The notes beneath the pieces are model-generated. The model was not told where the DNA came from. It did not search any database and was given only the letters and a program-made list of their open reading frames with translations. A stretch of DNA of 38,447 nucleotides from Gnetum montanum (lineage: Eukaryota; Streptophyta; Gnetopsida; Gnetales; Gnetaceae), in the NCBI GenBank assembly GCA_015680685.1, contig MNCI01002798.1, positions 72,701-111,147 on the forward strand. Reading direction: 5' to 3'. The position numbers were made by a program, and so were the translations under genes. Position 1 is the stretch's first letter. Each line of letters starts with the position of its first letter. Positions 20,719-30,497 of this stretch are shown piece after piece.

Positions 20719-22672
20719 TCATTTTGGAAATATTGGTGTTTGCTCATATCCAAGCCATTTGGTGTCTTTTGATGTAGTGGTTGGAATGTACCCACTTTGG
20801 GGTTCACACACTTGATTAAAGTTGGCATAGTGGGGCAAATCATAAGATGTGGCCATGTAATAGGGAGCTAACCCACTATGGCACCCGTGACCATAAAATG
20901 GTGTGCAAGGATCGCTATGTCTCCCTACATGGTTATATTCATTAGGCCGCATGGTAGTTGGAGTATTGATTGGTAGCCCTGATAAGGTAATAGGAGGCGT
21001 TAAGTTCAAGGCGAAAGATGCACCACCATGTTGAACTTGTGCTGAGTTGGAGGGTGCAATGGTTTTGAAGATGTGTTTTCTCCTTCTATGGTTATGCCTA
21101 AAGAAAGAACGCTTTTGATGTTGTGGAGGATCTCCACCATGGTTGACAGTAGTAGCATAAGTAACATTTGTGGGTCGATGTTGTGGTGTAAATCCTTCGG
21201 GCACAACTAGTGGCAATGTAGAAGGAGAACATTGGGGATCAAGAGAAGTGTAAGGGACATGAGGTGGTGATCTTTTTGGAAAGGGTATGAGTGGAGAGTA
21301 CTTACAAGAATGATAACAATGAGGTAAAGTAGAGGATGCTGATCTAGTTGGGAAAATAGTATGCTAGACATGATAAGCACTTGGGTTTGAATGGTATGAA
21401 GGGTGTGACTAGTTTGACTGTGGCCTCCCCCATGATTGGGGTTTTCACCACTATGGTTGAATATGATATTTCTGTACGAAGTCTAGATGTAACATTCCTC
21501 CCCAATGCTCATGTAAATGTCACAAGATTGGGCATTGTCCTTTGGGGTGATCATACAGGCAAACATTACATCGATACATACGATTGACAGTTGAGTTCCT
21601 ATTCTTATTTTCTTCAATGCTTCTTTCCAATTGTTGTGTGGTGTCCTATCCTGTTTCTTGATTTGGCATAGTTCAACCTCTAATAGTGTTGGCATATTTT
21701 TTGCATTTTTCATGTACCCCTTCTGTCATCTCATTAAATTTTTCCTCAATTTCATCTAGTGATAGTATTGGAAAAGATGGTTCCACCTCCCTGAGATGAG
21801 TTTATTTCTCCTCTTCTTGATTATGGACCTTTGCTAATTTGAGATTTTGGTCCTGTTGAGATTTTTCAACATTCTCCCATTTAGCTATTTCTCCTTCTTC
21901 TTTTGCTACCTGCTTGATAAGGTCTTGGAATTGGTGGGTTTGTAGCTCATATAGCTAACATGGGGCATACATCCCTAAGGTCTTTCTTGTTTCATTACGA
22001 AGCCCATCCATGATGTGATACATTAGCCTTTCCTCAGAGAATCCATGGCCTAGGCAATTATTTAACAATGCATAATGTTTTTCTAAGGCCATGTCTAAGG
22101 GTTCATGTTGCGCCTATTTCCATTCTTGGATTTGTCTCCTCAAGGTTAATACTTTTGCATAAGTTTGATATCTTTTAGTGAAGAGTTTTACCATTGTCGG
22201 CCAACGTTGAATTGATTTTGGTCTTAAAGACCTATACCATACTTTTTCTTGGCCAATGAGTGTCGTAGGAAAGAACTTAAGTTTTTGCCACCCATTATCA
22301 ATATTGTTCCATACACAAGCATCATGGAAGGCTTGTAAATGATGTTGTGGATCTAAATCATAGCCTCTTGAAAATTTGGGAAATTTGTTTAAATCAAGCT
22401 TGGGTAGATGACTTTCCTTATGATGCCTAAGAGATATTCAAATATCCTCTTGTATATGCATCAGGCTCGTAGTAGCTAGCAAGGGTTCATCATCACTAGG
22501 TAGGTTATGAATTTGTGAGTTGGCATGATTTTGTTTTTGTTTATGTATATAGGGAACCCCCTACATTAGATTGAGTACTCCAAACTTCATCTTCATCATC
22601 ATATAATTCGTTGGTTCTCTAATGAATTACCCTACTGGTTGTTGCATTATCATAGTCTTGTGAGAGAGACAT
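20719..22672 (-). pseudogene. Gag of element 2
   Basis: Starts MSLSQDYDNATTSRV at 22672, with an acidic YDDEDEVWS stretch. A Retrotrans_gag-like capsid region lies at about 22410-21960 (LDLNKFPKFSRGYDLDPQHH, LKFFPTTLIGQEKVWYRSL, FTKRYQTYAKVLTLRRQI). A zinc-knuckle-like CNVCLYDHPKGQC sits at 21570-21532, with three residues instead of four between the second Cys and His. The C-terminal part (21216-20719) is Pro/His/Thr-rich. Several in-frame stops (mostly CAA, CAG or TGG turned to stop) and frame changes disable it. About 650 codons. It is unlike the Gag of element 1, so the two elements belong to different lineages. Confidence 0.65.
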
Positions 22673-22786
22673 TGTTGTGAATTTGTGTGTGATTTATTTG
22701 TAATTACTTCTTTCTGAAAGATATATCGTTAAGGCTCCAGTACAGTGATCTTGGATGATGTAACTAATCTAAATAACTAGCATTGT

Positions 22787-22803
22787 CCCCAGAAATGGCA
22801 CCA
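22787..22803 (-). other. Primer-binding site of element 2
   Basis: TGGTGCCATTTCTGGGG on the minus strand begins one base after the 5' LTR end. It has the TGG start complementary to a tRNA CCA tail; the tRNA was not identified. Confidence 0.6.
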
Positions 22804-22804
22804 A

Positions 22805-23665
22805 TGATGAGTGGCTAGGTACCCCTACACTCAACCATACGAATACGAGTGTTCACGCATGATCTTGTTGAACTCTACAGATGGACTAGTTGTGGTATCT
22901 AGATAATTACACGTTGATCATAGTTTGTTGTCTTTCCACTTGGACTAGTATTTACTTTGTCACGTATGGTTTAGTCTAGAGTGAGATGTATGATGTGACT
23001 TCTAACATTAGGCTACTCCTAGGGACAATGGAAGAGAATCTGAATTAAATTGATAAGAAATGGAAAATGATGTCTAACTGGCCTAAGTGTGATGAGCATC
23101 CATCCTTAATCATTCATGCACATCTTGGACCTCATGTGCTACTTCTAGAATTACCAAGCGTGTATTACTTGAGTGCTCCTAGGTATGCTACTAAGTTACC
23201 AAGTACACTTAAATGTTTGTGATTAAGTCATACTCATTCTGCATTTACAATAGGAATAGTAAATGACAGTAAAGAAATATTATTTAATAAAATAATAAAT
23301 AACAATAATAATAATAATTAAACAATTAAAAACTAAGTGAATGCTGCAATGATGGAATAATCTCGATCTTTATTGCTGATCATGTGCATGTCCAAGTACA
23401 TCACACTTGAATAAAGGTTCCATACAATTACAATCATCACATTGCGGGCATGCACTGGTGAAAGAATTGAAATTAACTAAAAAATGACAAAAAAAAATCT
23501 ATTCCTACACTTACTGGCTCCCCCTTTCTTGTGTGCCCCAAATGTGTATTTATAGGCTTACACAGGAATCATGATATTGTGCATCTGATATCATTATCAA
23601 GGCCACAATATCATGTACTGATATCGTGGATTCGATATCGAAGCCTAACAAATCATAATTCATCA
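22805..23665 (-). repeat. 5' LTR of element 2
   Basis: 861 bp partner of 7866-8728. The TATA box is at 23546-23554 and the palindrome cluster at about 23570-23642. Most differences from the partner are C/T or G/A. Confidence 0.9.
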
Positions 23666-23755
23666 AGAACTATATTGTAATTGGTAGCTTTTTCTTTCTC
23701 TTCTCTTGGGAGATAAGTTTTTGATCATTGAATTGGTGTTGAACTCATAATTTTT

Positions 23756-23863
23756 GCACTCAGGGATGGTTGTTCTTACTTTGATTTCTCAAAAGGAAGT
23801 TATGCACTTGCACTCAATGGTGCTTGTTCTTACATTAATTTATCAAAGGGAAGCTACATATTT
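23756..23863. repeat. Tandem pair of 54-bp units
   Basis: Units 23756-23809 and 23810-23863 both start GCACTCA and share GTTCTTAC and TCAAA-GGAAG; they are about 75% alike. This is the only structure seen in the 774-bp spacer 23666-24439 between elements 2 and 3. Confidence 0.6.
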
Positions 23864-24439
23864 GATACTTACCATTTGTTATAGGTGCAATAATAGTGGA
23901 GTAACCTTGTGCTAGGATACCCTTACAATTGATCACTACTACTTTATTGCAATACCTATCTCCACTTATAAGATTTGAATGGGTCACAATTACCCTACTC
24001 TCTCCATTTGATATTTGTGTTTGCTTACTAGTGTGGTAACAAGTATATAGTAGCTTTATGGTGAGATGCTTTTATAGTAGGTCATAGTTAGGTTGCTATG
24101 TGGGTAGAGTTTGTGCTATCAACCTATATTTCCTTATTTTAGCATAAATAAATAAATAAGTAAATATTTTCATTGAATGCAAGCATATTATTAAGAGAAG
24201 TTTCTTTTAACATTGAATCATTAATTTTTGTAATGCATTTCTTTATTCTTTATTCCTATTCTCCTAAGCATATTTTCATCCAAGAATGTGCTTAAAAGCT
24301 TACCAAACATGTTGGTTATTCCTATGTTATGGATTTGACAATTATGAAACTCCATTTGATTATTGTATTTGATGTTATTATTATAGTTTGTTTATCCATT
24401 ATACAATCTTTTCAATGATAACATTTTAGCATTCCTAAT

Positions 24440-25185
24440 TGATGAGCGACAAATTTGACCCTATGCCCAACCATGCAAATAATAAGTATTCACACACAAT
24501 CTAGTCGAATTTCATGAATTAGAACTAATTCTATTATCTAGATAGCGAAGCATTAGATTATTAGTCATTTTCTTCCTAATCATACTTGTGTGAATTTAGT
24601 TTATATGATTATGTGTGATAGAAGTATATGATTAAAATATTAAAGTTCAAAACTATTTAATCTAAGTGCAAAAAATAAATCTAATCTAGCCTATGCATGA
24701 AGCATTTGTTCCCAACTCCTCGTACACATCCTAAACATATGCCAACATTGCTAGGTTACCGAGTACTCACTGTTGGGCATACTAAGTGGTGCACTACTGA
24801 GATTACCAAACATTAATGTGTTTGTCCTCGTAGTTGGTCATACACATGCAATATAATTAAGAGTAAACTATAATTAAACAAATTATAAGACTAAATCAAG
24901 TGTTTTAATGAAGTAAATGGATATTGATTTTATTATCATCATGAAAATATATTCAGGTATATGATCACTTGAATAAAATTTTGTACAATCCACTTGATTC
25001 ACATTGTAGGCACTTGGTGATAAATTCTAACTATTACAAGAACAAATTGACAAAGTTTCACTAGCTATTAACCTCATGGTGCTATAAATGTGGTGAGTAT
25101 ACCATTTATATAGGCATTTATTATGCTTTTTCCAATGCTAATGCATTAACACAACCTCTTAAAATCTCAAAATTGATACTCATCA
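24440..25185 (-). repeat. 3' LTR of element 3
   Basis: 746 bp, TGATGAGCGAC to ACTCATCA. It shares the terminal ACCCTA-GCCCAACCAT block and the GGTTACC-AGTA and CACATCC modules with the other LTRs of the family. A minus-strand TATA-like CTATATAAATGG lies near 25104-25115. There are no clear GATATC dyads; a TAATGCATTA palindrome occupies that position. Confidence 0.7.
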
Positions 25186-25499
25186 TGCCTCCACAACTAA
25201 TTGAAAACTCATTCTAAAGTTCGGAAGTTTGGGATTGACTTGTTTATAAAATTATGGAAGTGACTAGATTGACTCTAACTAATTGAATAATTTGAGTGTT
25301 GCATTACAAAATTTATTCAACTATTTACAATCATGAACTCATAACAAAATTAAACACATTACAAAAAAAAATTTGTGTAGATATATACAAAAATGTTGCA
25401 AGGCACATGCCCTTAATGGTGCTAAGCAATGATGGCTTCTTGTGCCTTGATGCAAGCTATGACTACCTTGTTGCTGATGTTGTTGTTGATCTTAGTTGA

Positions 25500-27402
25500 A
25501 ATGCATCTAGTCAAGCCTTCATTTTCTTCTCCTTTGTCCTAGGATCATGGATTCTCCAAGCCAATTCACCTAGATTAGTAGTTATGGGAACCTCCCAAGG
25601 ATAAGGTAGGATTAGAAACATCTCATGAGAATTGATGAACCAAGAAATGAACTATTTTCATTTAATATTGAATGACTTCATTATGTGTTGCAACTCTTGG
25701 TAGTCACTCATTCATCTAGTTAAGCTCTCTACTACAATTCTTTGATTTTCCAAGTTTACTTTGAGGTATTTAAGCTTCATACTACCTACTTCCAATTTTT
25801 GTCATGCCTCTTTATGGAGCTTGTTATTATTTTTGTATAAAAATTATGAACTAGCCACTTCTCTAGTTTGTTTCTTGATCTCCCATTAGTAAGCATTGTA
25901 AGATTGGCACAACAAAGATTTGCCAAATCCATGTACTTTTTCATGTCTTCAACTGGCAACTCCTTCATGCAAATTTCTACTTTATTATATGCATTGCGCT
26001 CATCAAAGATGCACTACCATGCATCACCTTAGAGTTACTAAAGGGCTTCATTCATTTTATTCTTAGCCCATCAAATCCTCTTTTCATTAATTTCTTTCTA
26101 CATGTCAACCTATTCCTTGTAATAACTCTTATGTTTTTCATATTCAAGGCCTCATTATTTTAGGTGGTGATCTTGATTGTTGATTTTTTCCTTATTGCAT
26201 ATACCTTCTTCATTAAAATATTTTTATTTTTTACTATCAATCCCCATACATCCACATTTACTTTCATAAATTGCTCCTACTGGTACTTAAGGTATTTCTC
26301 TAATTGTTCTTTTGTTTCTTAACCTTAAGTAGCCTTCGAATTTCCTTCATCAAATCCTTATTTTCCTTACATACTTGGGTATGGTTCTTGTTTATTTTAT
26401 TTAATATTTCCTTTGCCAAGGACACATCTAAGATGACTCTATCCTTTTCCATCTCAACCTATTATTGTTTAGTCTTGAGTTGTTCAAATGTCATATCTCT
26501 AGTTAAACTAGCTTGGAGAAGACCAAGATCAAACAAAGGAGCTTTCAGTTGGACAACTTCAGCTATTAGTTTTTGGTTCAATGATGTAACCTCTTGAAGT
26601 TATGTTTCTACAATTAAAAGCTTACCTTTTTTCTTAATCTATGCAAACTAGATTAATGTAATATCTTCTAGAATGTCAAATACATCTAAAATGGATGGCC
26701 CTATGCCCACCTATTTATCTAGTACTTCCTCATGCTAAGCTACATTCATACTTCTTGAACTAGTTCCTACGAACATCTAGATGTCTACCATTATCACAAA
26801 GTCTAGTACCGGTGCTGTAGGAACTGCCAGTACTTCAATTTAGATAGCCATCACCTTTGCAACTATCTGCCATCTTTTGTATGGCATAATTACCATTGTT
26901 GCTTCTTCTTCCTCCTCCATTGTCATAGAGAAAATTGTAGCACTACCCAAATCTCTAGCATCTTCTTGATGATTATTCTAGATGACATATATCTCACCAA
27001 GATACTACTCTCCATTTGTAGAAGTGGTGGCCCACATTGGTGATGCTTGCAATTGCTCATAAACCTCTTGAGGAGTAAACTCTAAGAAAGGCCTAAATCT
27101 GGGTTCCTATAGATTGGAACCTTAAATTTCATTGGTCCTAATCTTTTCTAGGTATGCCACCATTAAGGTGACTTCTTAGCTTAGCCTAGGTCTAGGTACT
27201 TCATCTTGCTTATATTACTAAGTCTCTACAATTTGAATTTGCCTAATTGATTCTAACTTGAGCTCTTCTCTGAGAGTCTTGGTTGTATGTGTGGCCTCTA
27301 TTTTATGTTATGGTTATTCATGTCCTCATTTATATCATACTCTTGGTTATTTTTCCTTTCTTTAGAATAGAACACCTATTGTGGACCTCTTTTAGGTGTG
27401 AT
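25500..27402 (-). pseudogene. ORF2 remnant of element 3
   Basis: Heavily interrupted minus-strand homologue of the 8943-11708 ORF2. The start codon position reads ATC (27402-27400), followed by TPKRGPQ, against APKRGQQ in element 2. The best preserved stretch is 25968-25786, matching the coiled-coil MEYMELANL region. Low-grade similarity elsewhere supports a shared ORF2 in at least two elements of the family. Confidence 0.5.
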
Positions 27403-28548
27403 TTGCAATCACATGAACAATTGATCATTAGTCTTAGTCATTATCTTTAGGCATTGTTACCATTAATCAACCTTAGATTTTGGCTTATTTTGAAAGAATT
27501 TGTATTAATGCTCCTGAGTGATTGTAATCTATTATCAAAGAGGTCATAAGGTAGCTAATCATTTTTAAATAATCATTATTTTTATCATTACTTAGCATTT
27601 ACTACCTTAATTATTCAAAAATTAGAGTTTCTAAACTATTGAAATCATTGATTTCCTACCCTTATAATGTAGAGATCAAATTTGGGAGCTCATAACTTGT
27701 TGAATGACTTAAATAAGGTATCTAGTTCATAAGATATGGTTGTTGGAAGGTTTGGGTTCTCAAAAATGCAAAAACTCCCTTAGAATAATGAGCAAAATGA
27801 CAAAAAATTGGCTAACTTCCACAACCATATATAGTTTTATTAGTGATAAATCCATATTTTGATGCATTACAATATCATGGATATGTGCATGATCCACTAA
27901 ATTTTCATTCACATAGTAACTAGACTCTTGTAGTTTGATTTCTTAGCTTGGACTTAGCGACAGTGAATACTTGTAGTGTGGTCTATCATAGTGAACAGAA
28001 TCTTTGTTTCAACTATTTGTACTTAGGCATAAGTTACGAACGAAAATAAAGATTGAGGCATTTTCCACCATTGAAGCATTCTCTTAGTTTACTATTTTCA
28101 CTTAACATAATGTTTACTACTTACTTAGCTTAATGTTTACTACTTTACTAGATTAACACCTTACTTTCCAAAGTACCTTATTTTTACTTGTTAATAGTAC
28201 ATAGAATGGATACAATTGATTTTAAGAATTAAGTCTGATCGTATGGTAATCCCAATAATATTATCGCTTGGTTCACCTAGTAGCATGATACTTGGTAACC
28301 CCAATGGTTATTACATAAGCCCAAGATGTGTCTGGAAAATTAGGAATGGTTATCCATCGTAATAGGCTAGAATAGATTTATGTTTCCTAGATAAAATAGA
28401 CTTAGATATTCTACAATGTTTACACTTAGGAGCATAACTGGCCCAACAACATCACTTATCTTATGCCTCATTAGAAGCTAAACTATAGACTTAGACTTTA
28501 CTAGTTTGAGTGGGAAGATAGCAATCATGAGCTTAACTCAATTACTAG

Positions 28549-28553
28549 CATAT
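28549..28553. repeat. Target site duplication of solo LTR, left copy
   Basis: CATAT, matched exactly at 29598-29602 on the other side of the solo LTR. Confidence 0.85.
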
Positions 28554-28576
28554 TGATGAGATGCGACATGCACTGG

Positions 28577-28632
28577 GCCACGATATCACGTATGCGATAT
28601 CGCGTCTTACCCTGTGATATCGCGTACCCGCC
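28577..28632. repeat. GATATC palindrome cluster of the solo LTR
   Basis: CACGATATCACG, ATGCGATATCGCG and TGTGATATCGCG follow one another at about 20-base spacing immediately upstream of the TATA-like box, the same arrangement as in the element 2 LTRs. Confidence 0.75.
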
Positions 28633-28893
28633 GCCATATCTATAATTAAGAGGTGAAACTCCCTTCATTTCCCAATCCTGGCTAGAAGTAGCGAAGCTCT
28701 GGCAGATTGATCACTCCAGAGTTAGAATTTTTCCCATGTGCCCGCAGTAGGAGTCCTAGAGTGAACGGCTCTTTATTCGAGCAGCTTGTAACCTGAACCC
28801 AAGTTGTGTACGGCAATAAAGACGAACTTGATTGGATAAACCTTGCAGTACATGGTTTTATTGTTGTTTATTTACTGCTTTCCTAGTGCGCAC

Positions 28894-29215
28894 AAGTACG
28901 ACTTGATTACGAGCGTCTACGGACGTGTACGGCTAGTCAAGGAATCGGCTGCTTGTCGCAACGCATGAGTACGACTTGATTACGAGCATTGGCTGCTTGG
29001 TAACCCAGTAGCGTATTCCAGGATTCTGCGCTTGGTAATCCCAGTGGTAGTCCAATGTGTACGGCTAGTCAAGGAATCGGCTACTCATTGCTAGGCTAGA
29101 ACGTGTGATAAGTACGACTTAGTTACGAGCACCCACGGGTGTGTACGGCTAGCTAAGGAATCGGCTGCTTATCACACTTAAGCTAAATAGGTGCCTCAGT
29201 ACGACCACTTCGAGC
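28894..29215 (+). repeat. Repeated A/B modules in the transcribed part of the solo LTR
   Basis: Module A (AGTACGACTTGATTACGAGC) occurs at 28895-28914, 28968-28987, 29111-29130 (one change) and in shortened form at 29198-29215. Module B (GTGTACGGCTAG, then GGAATCGGCT) occurs at 28925-28954, 29057-29085 and 29141-29170. The first A copy can fold through CAAGT/ACTTG. The element 2 LTRs have one clear A-like unit, which accounts for much of the 180-bp length difference. Confidence 0.85.
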
Positions 29216-29597
29216 ACTTGCGTTACGTGTGGTGATCCTAGTAACGATTAGCATTTGGTAAGCCACAGTTGCATAGTTCAGGGTGTGTCCGGTAAGTGGG
29301 AACGGATGCTGACGCTAGTTAATTTAGACTTAGGACATTAGTTAGAGTTAGCTTAGTTTCTCAACCCTTTCCTCTGATAGCATAGAAGATAAATGTGAAA
29401 ATACCAAAAAGATCAGATACCTCAGACTTGCTTAACCATACACCGTGACACTTACAAGCAAGCTTGGGAAGACAACGAACGATTAACCCCAAACGTTTCT
29501 TGTGGTGTTAAGGCATTTAGTCTGCGGAGTTCGACCGGATCGCGCGTGCACGCTCGTATTCGTATGGTTGAGTGTAGGGGTACCTCGCCACTCATCA

Positions 29598-29602
29598 CAT
29601 AT
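29598..29602. repeat. Target site duplication of solo LTR, right copy
   Basis: CATAT, identical to 28549-28553. Confidence 0.85.
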
Positions 29603-29693
29603 CAACATTGCCCATCCACGAACTATGATTACGTTGTGTGTGAAGACTCGTAACTTGTATGGTTGGGTATTGGATTACTCCACCACTCATTAT

Positions 29694-29711
29694 TAGCATT
29701 GTTGCTAGGGA
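29694..29711 (+). other. Decayed primer-binding site of element 4
   Basis: TAGCATTGTTGCTAGGGA one base after LTR4 reads like TGGCACCATTGCCAGGGA after several C-to-T and G-to-A changes. Confidence 0.35.
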
Positions 29712-29834
29712 TAGTCAATGTGTGCTGAGTTGTTGATTTCACAAAGTTCATTGTATTTAGAATTAAAAAGCTAAATCACATAACCCTTCAACAAATTTGA
29801 TAACACACACTTGAGAAAGTGTTACAATTTCAAC

Positions 29835-29966
29835 ATGGCTTCACTTAAAGATAAATCATCACTTGCTAAAGAATTGAAACAGGGCAATGATGGAACCAGT
29901 GACAAAGAAGATTGGGGTATGTCCATGCAAACAAGAATATCATGTGCTCACTTTAAAATAGATTAA
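29835..29966 (+). pseudogene. Possible gag N-terminal scrap of element 4
   Basis: A 43-codon frame (starting MASLKDKSSLAKELKQ, then DKEDWG) lies where gag should begin, about 140 bases after the primer-binding site, as in element 2. No capsid or zinc-knuckle region follows; the sequence runs into LTR5. It is too short to identify firmly. Confidence 0.3.
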
Positions 29967-30045
29967 TTGTTTATTTATGCATGTAATATTTATGTAATTT
30001 CCTTTAATTCTTGAAGTAATTAAGTTAAATTAAGTTAGATTAAAT

Positions 30046-30497
30046 AATGATTAATTAAGCACATAAGTATGACAACTTCGAGCATATGCTTGGTGCTTGG
30101 TAATCCTAGTAATGCTTAATGTTTGATAACTGAGTAGCATTAAATGTGTTCAGGATGTGTACAGCAAGTGGGAACATATGCCTATGTTAGGATTAGCGAG
30201 GTGTAGATAGATTCAATTAGCAATTTAATTATTTTATTTTATACATCATTCTTTACCCTTAGGTGACTTAAAGTATAAAATGTAAAAATGATAAAAATCA
30301 TATGCCTCAGTTGCACTTAAACCATACCTTTGCATTTCACAAGTGTAATTTGGAAAACAATGATTGCAATAGTTAGTTTCACTTCCTAGAGACTAGCATA
30401 CTTAGAAGGCTACAAGTCCATGAAATTTGATTGGATTGTGTGCATGAATGCTTAGTGATTCATATGGTTGGGTGTAGGGTCTAGTCACCACTCATCA
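30046..30497 (+). repeat. LTR5, partial, plus strand
   Basis: It ends GGTTGGGTGTAGGG...CACTCATCA at 30497 and carries AAGTATGACAACTTCGAGC, CTTGGTAATCCTAGTA and CAGGATGTGTACAGCAAGTG, all modules of the solo LTR. The U3 and 5' part are missing or unrecognisable. It is clearly diverged from LTR4, so the two may not be a pair. Confidence 0.6.

Larger units (their letters stand above)
7866..23665 (-). mobile_element. Element 2: LTR retrotransposon with gag and ORF2 but no visible pol
   Basis: Paired LTRs at 7866-8728 and 22805-23665 begin TGATGA and end TCATCA on the plus strand, and look close to 90% identical by eye, most differences being transitions. Reading on the minus strand: 5' LTR, primer-binding site, gag (22672-20719), about 2 kb of spacer, ORF2 (11708-8943), a short polypurine tract (8737-8729) and 3' LTR. 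Removing the nested element 1 leaves about 8.9 kb. I see no protease, reverse transcriptase, RNase H or integrase blocks, so the element would need enzymes from another element, like LARD or TR-GAG types. Flanking 5-mers (TTATT and AGAAC) do not match, so the target duplication is lost or the ends come from recombination. Confidence 0.8.
24440..27843 (-). mobile_element. Element 3: truncated relative of element 2
   Basis: One minus-strand LTR (24440-25185) is followed by internal sequence homologous to the ORF2 of element 2. Recognisable blocks are KKYMDLANLCCANLTMLT (about 25945-25890) and the ORF2 start context at 27402 with the same upstream TTGCAATCACAT. The region upstream of ORF2 is cut short at 27843 by the plus-strand LTR4, and no second LTR or gag is present in the window. 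It is more decayed than element 2. Confidence 0.65.
28554..29597 (+). mobile_element. Solo LTR of the element 2 family
   Basis: 1044 bp from TGATGAGATG to CACTCATCA with identical CATAT on both sides, the signature of insertion followed by LTR-LTR recombination. The terminal part (29520-29597) is the reverse complement of the element 2 LTR start with few changes. It keeps many CpGs, unlike everything around it, so it is the youngest insertion here. Features: palindrome cluster 28577-28632, TATA-like TATAATTAA 28641-28649, AATAAA 28815-28820 and a repeated hairpin module at 28894-29215. Confidence 0.9.
27844..29692 (+). repeat. LTR4, plus strand, split by the solo LTR
   Basis: Parts 27844-28553 and 29603-29692 together give about 800 bp, from TGATAAATCC to CCACTCATTA. 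Family modules are present (CTTGGTAACCCCAATGG, AGATGTGTCTGG, GTATGGTTGGGTATTGG). It is followed by a decayed primer-binding site, so it is the 5' LTR of a plus-strand element. The exact 5' end is uncertain. Confidence 0.6.

Noticed and set aside
7866-23665. 5-bp target duplication of element 2
   Set aside because: Flanks TTATT and AGAAC do not match, so none is claimed.
28894-29215. CRISPR-like repeat array
   Set aside because: Spacing is irregular, modules alternate, and the array sits inside a plant LTR with a target duplication.
27844-30497. LTR4 and LTR5 as the two LTRs of a single element
   Set aside because: They are too different from each other, LTR5 lacks its 5' part, and the flanks ATTAG and TAGAC do not match.
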